Of a stretch of DNA of 64,000 bases, positions 16,660 through 24,759 are shown in pieces. This stretch comes from an uncultured Lachnospiraceae bacterium. GTDB taxonomy: Bacteria; Bacillota; Clostridia; Lachnospirales; Lachnospiraceae. The stretch spans positions 1 through 64,000 of the forward strand of contig CANRHU010000003.1 of assembly GCA_947630485.1 (NCBI GenBank), read 5' to 3'. The notes under the pieces were generated by a model, which was given only the letters and a program-made list of their open reading frames with translations, was not told the origin of the DNA and did not search any database. The translations under genes were made by a program, and so were the position numbers. Each line of letters opens with the position of its first letter. Position 1 is the stretch's first letter.

Positions 16660-16674
16660 ATTATTAAATCATAT
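16637..16674. promoter_or_regulatory. Operator palindrome over the early promoter
   Basis: ATATGATTTAAT (16637-16648) and its exact inverse ATTAAATCATAT (16663-16674) flank 14 bp that include the -10 box. This is a likely repressor/Cro binding site. Confidence 0.75.
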
Positions 16675-16704
16675 TCACAGAAACAAAAAGGAGGTGCTGA
16701 AAAG

Positions 16705-16902
16705 GTGTTGATGATTCCTATGAATCAGGATGTTATGTGGGCGCTGGTGGTGCTGTTGGTTAGCAATATTGGGATGCTTATTGCTAAGCTGGCAGACGAT
16801 GCGCTGGACATATCCCCGATCTGGCCCTTACAGGTGGTGGTGGTCACTGTTTTGGAGGCTCTTGGGATATTTCTGTTAGCAGGTCGGCTAATGGGTGCAT
16901 GA
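16705..16902 (+). CDS. Small two-helix membrane protein
   Basis: 65 aa with two hydrophobic segments (VMWALVVLLVSNIGMLIAKLA and LQVVVVTVLEALGIFLLAG). It is the first gene of the rightward early operon. AAGGAGGTGC at 16688-16697 fits GTG 16705; TTG 16708 and ATG 16711 are also in frame. No family recognised. Confidence 0.6.
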   Translation: MLMIPMNQDVMWALVVLLVSNIGMLIAKLADDALDISPIWPLQVVVVTVLEALGIFLLAGRLMGA

Positions 16903-16962
16903 TGTTCTGAAATTTCGCTTTGGAGGACGGAAAGGTGGAAGGATATTACAGGAGGGCGGATC

Positions 16963-17187
16963 ATGGTACAGATCAATATGCTTCGTCTCCGCAGGGCGCT
17001 GCGGGAGTCGAAGATAAAGCAGAAGGATGTGGCGGAGAAATCCGGGGTGTCGGTATGGGTGGTGAACCGGGTACTGAAGGGGGAGAGATCATGCGAGGTG
17101 GAGTTGTATGCAGTGATGTGCAGGCTGCTGGGTGTGGGGATGGAGACATTCATCGAATGGGAAGGATCTCCGGGAAGGAGGAACTAA
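16963..17187 (+). CDS. Cro-like XRE DNA-binding protein
   Basis: 74-aa single-domain helix-turn-helix protein (LRESKIKQKDVAEKSGVSVWVVNRVLKGER), the size and position of a Cro-type regulator transcribed away from the repressor. An ACAGGAGGGCGG ribosome site precedes ATG 16963. Its first 50 bases are duplicated at 17958-18008. Confidence 0.82.
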   Translation: MVQINMLRLRRALRESKIKQKDVAEKSGVSVWVVNRVLKGERSCEVELYAVMCRLLGVGMETFIEWEGSPGRRN

Positions 17188-17195
17188 CCGAGTGT

Positions 17196-17540
17196 ATGAA
17201 AGCTGCGCAGCAGACACTTGCAATTGTGGACAAGCTGGAATCATTTGATGCAGATATCGCGCAGGATATTATTAAGGCTATGGCTGAACATGCGGTGAGC
17301 GGATGGCTGCAGGATAAATTGTATCAAACGAACGAACAGCGCGGGATGATGATTATGGCGCTGTTGTGCGCGCAGGCCAGCTTGAGTGGATACGGTTTTA
17401 CAGAAGAGGAGCGTAATAAAGTTCGACAGGCTCTGAATGACTTCTACCGACGATGGTATAGTCCTGGTCCATGCGGTGCTGATAAGGAGATTATACGGCG
17501 GACGGGGAGAAAAAACAAGAGGAAGGAGGACGAACGATGA
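17196..17540 (+). CDS. Early phage protein of unknown function
   Basis: 114-aa helical protein (AAQQTLAIVDKLESFDADIAQDIIKAMAEHAV) with a basic C-terminus RRTGRKNKRKEDER. AAGGAGG at 17175-17181 serves ATG 17196 at longer than usual spacing. It overlaps the next gene by 4 bp. Confidence 0.6.
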   Translation: MKAAQQTLAIVDKLESFDADIAQDIIKAMAEHAVSGWLQDKLYQTNEQRGMMIMALLCAQASLSGYGFTEEERNKVRQALNDFYRRWYSPGPCGADKEIIRRTGRKNKRKEDER

Positions 17541-17719
17541 AGGAATCAAGGGATGTATCATCAGAACCGCGCATGACGCGGGAAGAGGTTGTAAGGATGC
17601 TGACGGCCGTGTCAGTGGGCAAGGAAGACACCAAGACGCTGATCGCCCTGGCGCAGACATTTATCGCCGGGGTAGAGACGGGACAGCGGCTGGCCGGGAT
17701 GGAGATGAAGCAGGGATGA
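17537..17719 (+). CDS. Small early protein
   Basis: 60 aa, helical, with LIALAQTFIAGVETGQRLAGMEM. Start overlaps the previous stop (ATGA) and AGGAGGACG lies upstream. No family recognised. Confidence 0.55.
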   Translation: MKESRDVSSEPRMTREEVVRMLTAVSVGKEDTKTLIALAQTFIAGVETGQRLAGMEMKQG

Positions 17720-17784
17720 AAAAACCGGGCAAAGTGTCCAGGCGTTCCGGCATAGTCTGAAACGAATGGAAGCGGGAGGGTGCT

Positions 17785-17934
17785 ATGGAAGGATTCAGGA
17801 TCGTTAATTATGTGGAGATCGGAGGCCGGGAGGTCCTGCTGGAGGAGCTGACGCCTGAGGAGCGGAAAAAGGTATCGGAGACGATCCAGGAGCGGCTTAT
17901 GAAAGCGGCGGGGTATAAGCGGCAGCAGGCGTGA
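17785..17934 (+). CDS. 49-aa conserved-looking phage protein
   Basis: Reads MEGFRIVNYVEIGGREVLLE and continues ELTPEERKKVSETIQERLMK. The pattern is of a short beta hairpin followed by a helix, seen in small proteins of many clostridial prophages. GGGAGGG precedes ATG 17785. Function unknown. Confidence 0.55.
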   Translation: MEGFRIVNYVEIGGREVLLEELTPEERKKVSETIQERLMKAAGYKRQQA

Positions 17935-17962
17935 GACGCCGGGAAGGAGGAGAGGATGGATC

Positions 17963-18091
17963 ATGGTGAAGATCAATATGATTCGTCTCCGCAGGGCGCT
18001 GCGGGAGGTCGGGGCATGGTTCGGAGGTTGTGGTAACCAGGGACAGGATCATTACAAGAGTATTGTGAAGGTCATTCCGTTTAAGGAATGA
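17963..18091 (+). pseudogene. Chimeric small frame with a duplicated Cro 5' end
   Basis: The first 15 codons (MVKINMIRLRRALRE) copy the start of the 16963 Cro-like gene with about 3 changes in 50 bases, then unrelated sequence continues to a stop at 18089-18091 (42 aa). It retains GGAGGAGAGG upstream and so may be translated. It is best read as the scar of a partial duplication. Confidence 0.6.
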
Positions 18092-18121
18092 GGCAGATTT
18101 TGGTAATAAAAGGTGTTCAGG

Positions 18122-18256
18122 ATGCCGGGTGTTCGTGGGCGGGTTATTGGCGTTACCGGCCGCACCGCCTATGCGTTGCACCTTCCGGGGACCAGTAAGG
18201 TAACGGTGTCGGATCGGCTCAATGTTGTCCGCCGTGGCAGGGCGGGGTTCCGTTGA
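18122..18256 (+). CDS. 44-aa basic protein, uncertain
   Basis: Starts MPGVRGRVIGVTGRTAYALH and ends in an Arg-rich tail. AAAGGTG lies at suitable distance upstream. Only size, frame and ribosome site support it. Confidence 0.3.
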   Translation: MPGVRGRVIGVTGRTAYALHLPGTSKVTVSDRLNVVRRGRAGFR

Positions 18257-18257
18257 A

Positions 18258-18449
18258 TTAACCCGGTGATCGGTGCCGGTTACCCGGCAGAGGGGCGGGG
18301 ATGTCACCCGAACCGAAGAAGTCTAAGTGCTCTCCTGATTTAAATACAGTTATTCTTGAAGTCACAGGGACGCGGGCAGGGCGGAGGATTCCGTCAACAA
18401 GACTTTCACGCGCGGTTACAGAATTCTTGTCAGAATTCAAAGAGGCCAT
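18258..18449 (-). CDS. 63-aa leftward protein with a perfect Shine-Dalgarno
   Basis: Minus-strand frame starting MASLNSDKNSVTARESLVDG and containing VTSRITVFKSGEHLDFFGSG. ATG 18449 is preceded by AGGAGGTGAT, fully complementary to the 16S tail, which random sequence rarely provides. It lies against the direction of the early operon. Inverted repeats at 18519-18538 and 18541-18558 lie in its upstream region. Family unknown. Confidence 0.45.
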   Translation of the reverse strand: MASLNSDKNSVTARESLVDGILRPARVPVTSRITVFKSGEHLDFFGSGDIPAPLPGNRHRSPG

Positions 18450-18518
18450 AGAATCACCTCCTGTGATATCGTCAAAGATGGACTGTGTAACGCTCTTCGG
18501 TTTTTCCAATGTGTTAAC

Positions 18519-18558
18519 GCACGGTTTTTTATCCGTGCATCTGTACGTCACCGTACAG
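18519..18558. promoter_or_regulatory. Two adjacent palindromes between divergent small genes
   Basis: GCACGG-N8-CCGTGC (18519-18538) and CTGTACG-N4-CGTACAG (18541-18558). The first has a T-rich loop on the plus strand. They lie between the leftward 18258 gene and the rightward 18641 gene and may be operator sites or a terminator. Confidence 0.45.
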
Positions 18559-18640
18559 TTCAGCATATGTCTTCATCCTGAACACCTGATTATTATAGTA
18601 CAAAAGTTGCGGATATGCAAATTATTTCAAGGAGGACAAG

Positions 18641-18907
18641 ATGCAAATTACGATCAATCTGGATGAGGAACTGGCAGCGGAAATCGTCAGCTGGAAGCGG
18701 GCGCTGGACAGGGCAGTGGAAAAGATGACCGGCACGAATGTGTACGGAGGATTAGAAGACAAGTTTGTCGTAGATCTGGCTGTGAGTAATCTGATACGTG
18801 AGGGTCTGGACTGGGAGAAGAAAAACTATGGTCTGATAGTGGTAGACACCGGGGAAGCCGGTGCTGGTGGCGATGTTAAGGAGGGGCAGAAAGATGCGGC
18901 TGTTTGA
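18641..18907 (+). CDS. Small early protein, paralogue of the 19609 product
   Basis: 88 aa beginning MQITINLDEELAAEIVSWKR. The N-terminal beta strand plus helix pattern is shared with the 19609 protein (VRIEVDEELAARLIRDSREF), and both contain a later segment with conserved hydrophobic spacing (DLAVSNLIREGL / GIAVKAGLERYA). It resembles small ribbon-helix-helix-type proteins but is not identified. AAGGAGG precedes ATG. It overlaps the next gene by 14 bp. Confidence 0.6.
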   Translation: MQITINLDEELAAEIVSWKRALDRAVEKMTGTNVYGGLEDKFVVDLAVSNLIREGLDWEKKNYGLIVVDTGEAGAGGDVKEGQKDAAV

Positions 18908-19595
18908 CAGGTACTATGATTACATGGGCATGGACAGGCTTATGGCACAGCGGCAGAGGGCCAGGCGGCGGGAGAGGCTGGTCCTCGCGGTGGCAGGTGT
19001 GCTGGGCTGGGTACTGCTGACGCTGGCGGTCATAGGGGCGCTGATGGCAGTGGTGTTGGCGCTGGCGGGGCCGCGGGAGGTGAAGGCGGAGACAGTGGCA
19101 GCGCCGGACGGGACGGGGCAGGTCCAGGCCGGGCTGTCCATCGTGCAGGGTGATGTACTGCCGGTTGGAGATGCGGTGCTGCCGGGAGGCGGCATTGCGC
19201 CGGTACAACCGGAGGAGGCGGAGCCGGCCGCGGCTGAAACGGCCGCGGGGCAGCAGGACGGGACGTCCGCTATTTCGGGGTCGGCCTGGGAGTGCGTGGG
19301 CGAGGTGACGCTGACCGCATACTGTAACTGCAGGGAATGCTGCGGCCGGTGGGCGGGCGGGCCGACAGCGTCGGGGGTGATGCCGGAGGCGGGGCGGACG
19401 GTCGCGGTGGATCCGGAGGTAATCCCTCTCGGATCCCATGTGTACATAGACGGGCTTGGTGAGTATATTGCCGAGGACACGGGATCGGCGATCGTGGGCG
19501 CGAGGATCGATGTGTATATGGATACCCACGATGCCGCCAGGCATTTCGCAGGCGGCGCCGGAAGCTGCGTCAGGAAAGTGTGGATTATACAGTAA
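18894..19595 (+). CDS. Membrane-anchored 3D-domain murein hydrolase
   Basis: 233 aa. A basic N-terminus is followed by a transmembrane segment at about residues 30-60, a Pro/Ala/Glu linker, and a C-terminal 3D (RlpA-like double-psi barrel) domain: VTLTAYCNCRECCGRW, TASGVMPEAGRTVAVDP, IPLGSHVYIDG, ending in IDVYMDTHDAARHF. The three conserved Asp residues of 3D domains can be matched in the D-P, E-D-T-G and D-V-Y-M-D region. Such proteins act on peptidoglycan. Its position among early genes rather than in the lysis cassette is common in clostridial prophages. AAGGAGGGG fits ATG 18894. Confidence 0.82.
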   Translation: MRLFDRYYDYMGMDRLMAQRQRARRRERLVLAVAGVLGWVLLTLAVIGALMAVVLALAGPREVKAETVAAPDGTGQVQAGLSIVQGDVLPVGDAVLPGGGIAPVQPEEAEPAAAETAAGQQDGTSAISGSAWECVGEVTLTAYCNCRECCGRWAGGPTASGVMPEAGRTVAVDPEVIPLGSHVYIDGLGEYIAEDTGSAIVGARIDVYMDTHDAARHFAGGAGSCVRKVWIIQ

Positions 19596-19608
19596 GGAGG
19601 GGATCAAG

Positions 19609-19842
19609 ATGGTCAAGAAGATGGTCAGAATCGAAGTGGATGAGGAGCTGGCCGCGAGGCTTATCCGGGACAGCCGGGAGTTTGAACGGCTGGCAGCGGA
19701 AGCGTTTGGCGTCAGCGACATGAGCGTAGGGGAATCGGACGGACGCGTGCTGGGTATCGCGGTAAAGGCCGGACTGGAAAGATATGCGAAATGTCTTGAG
19801 GACAGAATCGCGGGGTTCGAGGCAAATGGGTATAAAAAATGA
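19609..19842 (+). CDS. Small early protein, paralogue of the 18641 product
   Basis: 77 aa, MVKKMVRIEVDEELAARLIR onward. AAGGAGGGG upstream. See the 18641 entry for the shared pattern; function unknown. Confidence 0.6.
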   Translation: MVKKMVRIEVDEELAARLIRDSREFERLAAEAFGVSDMSVGESDGRVLGIAVKAGLERYAKCLEDRIAGFEANGYKK

Positions 19843-20011
19843 TGGTATGGCTGGCGGGCGCCGGGAGGTCTGTGTACGGTGTGCCATGGAATGGGGCGTG
19901 TCGCGGTTTGCGAAGGTTCCGTCAGGCGGGTATGTGTGTCCGTGGTGCCGTGAGAAGGAACTGCGTGAGGGCGGGCGGAGCCGTCGTGGGAAAGAGGAGG
20001 GAAGGAGGTGA
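19826..20011 (+). CDS. Zinc-ribbon small protein
   Basis: 61 aa with CVRCAMEW...YVCPWC, two CxxC knuckles 18 residues apart, followed by a very basic tail (RSRRGKEEGRR). This suggests zinc and nucleic acid binding. The start is uncertain: ATG 19826 and ATG 19847 are both in frame and neither has a strong ribosome site. Confidence 0.5.
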   Translation: MGIKNDGMAGGRREVCVRCAMEWGVSRFAKVPSGGYVCPWCREKELREGGRSRRGKEEGRR

Positions 20012-20017
20012 AAGGCC

Positions 20018-20227
20018 GTGGGTTACGCAAGGAGGATCAGGACGGATTACCGGAGGTGCGCCAGGTGCGGGTGCAGCCTGGATGTTTCGGAGGGCATGGA
20101 CTGGCCGGGAGAGGGGCTGGTGTGCGATGAATGCGGTGATGAGCTGAGCCGCGAGGGAACAGTTCCGGAAGGACTGGAGGATATCAAGGGAGATGTTTGC
20201 CTGGATGAAGGCCAACCAGCTGTATGA
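20018..20227 (+). CDS. Second zinc-ribbon small protein
   Basis: 69 aa with CARCGCSL...LVCDECGDEL, a classical two-knuckle zinc ribbon, and an acidic C-terminus. GTG 20018 is used; GGAGGTG at 20004-20010 supports it. Confidence 0.6.
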   Translation: MGYARRIRTDYRRCARCGCSLDVSEGMDWPGEGLVCDECGDELSREGTVPEGLEDIKGDVCLDEGQPAV

Positions 20228-20258
20228 ACCCGGAAACCTTCCGGATGGATAAAGAACG

Positions 20259-20290
20259 GCCCATGTGCCGGGTGAGGCCGGCGCATGGGC
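20259..20290. other. Hairpin in an early intergenic gap
   Basis: GCCCATGTGCCGG pairs with CCGGCGCATGGGC (one G-U pair) between the 20018 and 20366 genes. No T run. Possibly an RNA processing or pause site. Confidence 0.45.
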
Positions 20291-20365
20291 TGGGGAAGGA
20301 ACTTTGTAAGTAACATAAGGATATTATAACAGGTGTGGCGGTTTTTTGTCAACCGCGGAGGGATG

Positions 20366-20641
20366 ATGACTGAGATTGAAATATTTGTAAACATGGAAGA
20401 GGTGGACACGGCCGCCCAGCTGAGGGACAGTCTCAGCATAGGGGACAGGCTGTATTACCCGGAAGCGTCGCGGGATGCGGATATACACCCATCGAGGAAG
20501 CGGAAGATACCGTGCCGGGTTGTGGGGAAATACCCGCACCTGGTGGAGGTGTCCGTGGGGACATCGGATGCTTTGCCGATCCGGACGATATCGTATGCGG
20601 AGATGTTGTCAGATCCGGGACTCATGAGACGGAGGGGATAA
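20366..20641 (+). CDS. Early phage protein of unknown function
   Basis: 91 aa beginning MTEIEIFVNMEEVDTAAQLR, with a basic centre (HPSRKRKIPCRVVGKYPHLVEV). ATG 20366 with GGAGGG at 20357-20362; ATG 20363 is also possible. It is followed closely by the PcfK-like gene. Confidence 0.55.
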   Translation: MTEIEIFVNMEEVDTAAQLRDSLSIGDRLYYPEASRDADIHPSRKRKIPCRVVGKYPHLVEVSVGTSDALPIRTISYAEMLSDPGLMRRRG

Positions 20642-20643
20642 GT

Positions 20644-21135
20644 ATGTTTGACCGGTTTGGGGAATTTAACTCTGCGGCGGAGATTAATGAGACGGCCGTG
20701 AACCTGAGGCGTGAAGGGGATCTGCAGGGGCTTAAGGTGCTGGCGGCTGAAAACGGGATCGATGCGGATGAGACGGAGGCCTTCGCGGGCGGGGCGATGC
20801 TGTTCCTGTGTGATGATATGACGGCAGCGCTTGGGAAGATTGAGGTGGAGGCAAAGGAAATGGACTGTGCGGAGATCATGGCGGACTGGGTCGAGTATAT
20901 CAAGGTGCAGTGCATCGAGAGTCAGGAGATGGCGGAAGCGGTGAGACGGCAGGGAAAGAGCCTTGCCGGGTGTATTGCGAAGCTGCTGGAGTGGAGTTTT
21001 AAGCACCAACATGCGATAGACAAGGGGATATTGAAGGAGGCAGGGGTTTCTGCAAGCAGATGCACGCTTGGCATCCCTGGGATGGGTACGGCCAAGAGGA
21101 TCATCAGCGGATACTATCTGGGTGGTAAGAAATGA
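20644..21135 (+). CDS. PcfK / AcrIIA9-like protein
   Basis: 163-aa acidic helical protein. The segment EIMADWVEYIKVQCIES, EAVRRQGKSLAGCIAKLLEW and the C-terminal GIPGMGTAKRIISGYYL follow the pattern of the PcfK-like family, one branch of which was described as the Cas9 inhibitor AcrIIA9. It sits directly upstream of, and overlaps by 4 bp, a PcfJ-domain gene, the order seen in conjugative plasmids and many gut prophages. GGAGGGG precedes ATG 20644. Whether it inhibits any nuclease is untested; the family also occurs as plain plasmid/phage accessory protein. Assignment is by pattern, not by a database search. Confidence 0.55.
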   Translation: MFDRFGEFNSAAEINETAVNLRREGDLQGLKVLAAENGIDADETEAFAGGAMLFLCDDMTAALGKIEVEAKEMDCAEIMADWVEYIKVQCIESQEMAEAVRRQGKSLAGCIAKLLEWSFKHQHAIDKGILKEAGVSASRCTLGIPGMGTAKRIISGYYLGGKK

Positions 21136-23312
21136 AAAAGAAAACCATTGAGAAAATTCCTTATATAGGGCTTAGGCGCGTAATCGGGAAGAAAGACGTA
21201 AAATATGTCGGGGTTACGTCCGTGAAGACCATAGGGAACGAGGAGCACCTCATCATAGAGGTGTACCGGAACGAGAAGGAGGCTCTGGACGTGCCGGTAG
21301 TACGGATCGTGCTCACAAAGAGGGACTTCGGGATCTTTTTTGTGGAGTCAGGAAAATGGTCGAGATGCCTGATCTCCGGGACACGCTACGACAGCAAATA
21401 TCCGATATGGGACAGGAACGGCAGGAAACACAACGCCGAGAAGGAGAACGTGGTCCGATCCGATGAGGATATCCAGAGGATCGAGAGCTTCCCTGGGATC
21501 ACGGAAAGTAAGTGGAGGAGCCAGCCATGGTATGGACTGATCAATGACCGGATGGATGCCATCTCAACCGAAGAGCGCCGGGCCAGGGAGGAACGGAGAT
21601 ACAAGCGCCGGCAGCAGGCGCTGAAGGAACGGGCGGAGAACACGCCGGAGATCGACGAGCAGAAGCTCCTGGACTATGCGGACCGGGTGATCTTCCGGGA
21701 AAAGCATTATCTGTATTACAAGAAGCGCGGAGCATGGGCACGGGTGGCCTGCTCAAAGTGCGGAGGCGTGGATGAGTACCGGTGGAAGCCGGGGGACAGC
21801 TACGAGAGCCAATTCCATCACATGATCGACGAGCCGCACCAGGGAGGCTTCGGGACATGCCCGATGTGCGGGGCACGGGGAGAATGGAAGCCGCAGGGGA
21901 AGGCGAGAGCTCACTACAGAGAAGAGGCCCACTTTTATCTTGGCCAGAAGTACAAGGAGACGGGCGTGGTCTTTAGGTACTTCCAGGTCGAAAAGGAATA
22001 TCAGCTGGGACTGATCTGCGAGGACAACGGGGAGGTGATGGAAAATGCCTGCGAGGAGGTCAGTGGAATCGAGATTGCCAGAGCGTACTTTGAGGAAGGG
22101 AAAGAGCCTCAGAGAGATTACCACAAGCACAACCCATACAGCGGGCGGGATTTCTGGGATGACCGCAACCTATACGGCAATGCGGTCATCTCGTTCAGAG
22201 AGGCACCAATTCTCAGAGGGACATATGAGGCCATGCGGGGGACATGTCTGCAGTACAGCGCCATGCAGGAGTACGAGGCGTCGGAGGGCGGACGCATCAA
22301 CCCAGTGGAATATGCTGAACGGTACATGCATACGCCGCAGATCGAGATGCTGGTGAAGCTGGGTCTGACCAAGGTGGTGGAGTGCCTGCTGAAATACAGG
22401 TACGGCATAGTGGCCAACGTGGACGCGAACCGGGTGGACGCCTTCCTGGGAATCCGAAAAGAACATGTCAGGCAGCTTATACGGCACCAAGGTGAGGAGG
22501 CTGTCCTGAATGTGATGCAGGCCGAGAAACGGCTGGGCCAGTACTGGAGTGACGGGCAGATCGAGAACCTGGCAGAGCTTGGGCTGGGACCGGGGATGGG
22601 ATGGACAGGGGTGCTGCAGTACATGGGGATCCGGAAGCTGCTGAACCTTATCGGGAGGTACGCCGGCACTGGGTATGGAACCGGATGCAGCAGTGCCGCC
22701 GAAAGGCTGCGGCACGTGGCATTGACCTACTTCGACTATATCAACATGAGACGGGATCTGGGGTATGACATGAGCAATACGGTCTATCTGGCGCCGCGGG
22801 ATCTGTTTGCGGCGCACCAGAAGATGGTTCTGGAACAGAATGAAAAGAAAATGGGACGGCGGAATGAGGAAGTGAATAGGAGGTATCCGCTGATCAGGAA
22901 GCACTACAGGAGGCTCCGGAGGAAATTCTATTATGAGGAGGACGGTTTCGTTATCCGGCCGGCAAGGGACGCGGCTGAGATCGTCATGGAGGGCAGGATC
23001 CTCCACCATTGCGTCGGAGGTGACGGTTACCTGAAGAAGCACAACGATGACATCACAACGATCCTCTTCCTGCGGTCAGTGAAGGAACCGGAGGTGCCGT
23101 ACATCACGGTGGAGATCGGGACGCATGACCTGAGGCTCAGACAGTGGTACGGGGCGCACGATAAGAAGCCGGACAAGGAGAACATGGACCGGTGGCTGGA
23201 TGTATATGTCACGAAGCTCAGATGCGGGCTGGCCGGAACGGAGGAAGCGGACGGTGCAGAGGAAGAGACAGGGACAGAGGGTGAGCGGCAGGTGCTGGCG
23301 GTGCCTGCGTAA
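21132..23312 (+). CDS. PcfJ-domain protein
   Basis: 726-aa soluble protein. A four-cysteine zinc ribbon (CSKCGG...CPMCGARGEW) lies at about residues 200-255. The PcfJ domain forms the C-terminus with ILHHCVGGDGYLKKH, FLRSVKEPEVPYITVEI and RQWYGAHDKKP. PcfJ is named after a gene of plasmid pCF10 of unknown biochemical role; the HHCVGG motif and conserved Arg suggest an enzyme-like pocket. The start overlaps the PcfK-like gene (ATGA), so the two are probably co-translated. The gene is a large early gene that may act in replication or host takeover; that is inference. Confidence 0.8.
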   Translation: MKKKTIEKIPYIGLRRVIGKKDVKYVGVTSVKTIGNEEHLIIEVYRNEKEALDVPVVRIVLTKRDFGIFFVESGKWSRCLISGTRYDSKYPIWDRNGRKHNAEKENVVRSDEDIQRIESFPGITESKWRSQPWYGLINDRMDAISTEERRAREERRYKRRQQALKERAENTPEIDEQKLLDYADRVIFREKHYLYYKKRGAWARVACSKCGGVDEYRWKPGDSYESQFHHMIDEPHQGGFGTCPMCGARGEWKPQGKARAHYREEAHFYLGQKYKETGVVFRYFQVEKEYQLGLICEDNGEVMENACEEVSGIEIARAYFEEGKEPQRDYHKHNPYSGRDFWDDRNLYGNAVISFREAPILRGTYEAMRGTCLQYSAMQEYEASEGGRINPVEYAERYMHTPQIEMLVKLGLTKVVECLLKYRYGIVANVDANRVDAFLGIRKEHVRQLIRHQGEEAVLNVMQAEKRLGQYWSDGQIENLAELGLGPGMGWTGVLQYMGIRKLLNLIGRYAGTGYGTGCSSAAERLRHVALTYFDYINMRRDLGYDMSNTVYLAPRDLFAAHQKMVLEQNEKKMGRRNEEVNRRYPLIRKHYRRLRRKFYYEEDGFVIRPARDAAEIVMEGRILHHCVGGDGYLKKHNDDITTILFLRSVKEPEVPYITVEIGTHDLRLRQWYGAHDKKPDKENMDRWLDVYVTKLRCGLAGTEEADGAEEETGTEGERQVLAVPA

Positions 23313-23339
23313 GGTATGTGGAAGAACCGGAGGGTGAAG

Positions 23340-24635
23340 ATGGAGAACGTGGTCAAGAAATATGAAGGTACTTATGAGGAATTCCATGACAGGCTCGGGA
23401 GCGAGCTGCAGAAGGAGGCGGAGTCGTTCGTCCGGATCGGATACCTGCTGAAGGTGGCGAGGGACTCGGACATACTGGCCGTGTCCGGTTATAAGTCGGT
23501 GACGGAGTTTGCTGCCGCGGAGTACAAGCTGACGAAGGATGTGGTATCGCGGTACATGGCGATCAATGACCGGTATTCGGAAGGCGGGTATTCGGACGTC
23601 CTGCAGGAGCAGTACCGGGTATACGGGTACACGAAGCTGGCGGAGATGCTTACGCTGCCGCAAGAGATTGCGGACGCGGTGCCGCCAGAGGCGACACGGG
23701 CGGAGATCCAGGACCTCAAGCGTGAGATACGGGAGGAAGAACAGGTATCGCCTATGGAGGTGATGATGGAGCAGCGGGCGGATGATACCGACATGCCGCT
23801 GCTCTACCGGATGTTGAAGGAGTATTACCATGGGAAGCCGGCAGAATATGAACGGGTACACGAGGCCGTGTATCTGTGGGAGATGCAGGCTGATGGTGAT
23901 GTCCGGGCCTTGGAGTCGGCGACGCAGGACATCCTGGCGCCAAGCGGCAACATTGTCATGATGTCCCGTGTGCCGGGGATCGGGCGGGTGATGCTTGTTG
24001 TCCGGGACAGCGGGCTGCCGGAGTTGCGGGAGATAAGGTCCGGAGAGGTGAAGAAGGAGACGTGGCAGTCTGTCTGGGAAGCGTTTAGGACGCTGGTGTC
24101 CGGAAGCAGGGAGAGTGTGGAGGACGCCTGGGAACTGCTGTACGGGGAACCGTACCCGATGGCCGCGGCTGTCCGTGAGGAGAGGGAGTCCGGGAAGGGG
24201 AAGGTGATCAGGACTTCGTCCGCCTCTGCAGGATCGGCGCCGAAGGCGCCGGACAGGAGTGTGACTGCATCGGGGAAAACACCCAAAAAGGCCGTGAAGG
24301 GGAAGCAGGCGGTACCGGAAAGTGACACAAATCCGGGGAAAAATGCACGGAAACCGGAAAAAAATGTCATTGAGCAGGCCGAAAGTGTACAAAAAGCGAT
24401 GGAAAGTGATCAGGAAGAGGAAGAACCGGAGTGGGAATCCCAGGTGCTGGAGGCTGAGCGGCTGGCGCATGTCGTGCTGGATGCGCTTAGCGGGAAGAAA
24501 TTTATGAGCGCCAGGCGGGCGGCCCGTGCGCTGATCGAGAAGATCGCGGAGATCTGTAATGGTATAGCGGATGAGGATATCGAAGGACAGATGCGTATTG
24601 AGGATCTGGACTGTATGCGGGAGGCATCGGAGTAG
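23340..24635 (+). CDS. Early protein with HTH-like region and linker, unknown function
   Basis: 431 aa. The first 90 residues carry a helical motif compatible with DNA binding (SVTEFAAAEYKLTKDVVSRYMAIN), the middle is soluble, and residues about 295-370 form a Lys/Pro/Ser-rich disordered linker before an acidic C-terminal helical domain. GGAGGG precedes ATG 23340. The position before the Rep-like gene suggests a replication or partition role. No family was recognised with confidence. Confidence 0.6.
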   Translation: MENVVKKYEGTYEEFHDRLGSELQKEAESFVRIGYLLKVARDSDILAVSGYKSVTEFAAAEYKLTKDVVSRYMAINDRYSEGGYSDVLQEQYRVYGYTKLAEMLTLPQEIADAVPPEATRAEIQDLKREIREEEQVSPMEVMMEQRADDTDMPLLYRMLKEYYHGKPAEYERVHEAVYLWEMQADGDVRALESATQDILAPSGNIVMMSRVPGIGRVMLVVRDSGLPELREIRSGEVKKETWQSVWEAFRTLVSGSRESVEDAWELLYGEPYPMAAAVREERESGKGKVIRTSSASAGSAPKAPDRSVTASGKTPKKAVKGKQAVPESDTNPGKNARKPEKNVIEQAESVQKAMESDQEEEEPEWESQVLEAERLAHVVLDALSGKKFMSARRAARALIEKIAEICNGIADEDIEGQMRIEDLDCMREASE

Positions 24636-24759
24636 GTGGCGGCCATGGCCAGGCCGCCGCCCTGATGGAAGGTTACAGGCTGGAATACATGATGTGTCAC
24701 GGATAGAGCCGGAGCCCGGGGACGGGCCCCGGCATCATGGCGGAGGGGGCTGGAAGCAT

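Noticed and set aside
18301..18666. 121-codon plus-strand frame
   Set aside because: It is antisense to the 63-aa gene with the perfect ribosome site and crosses two palindromes and the start of the 18641 gene.
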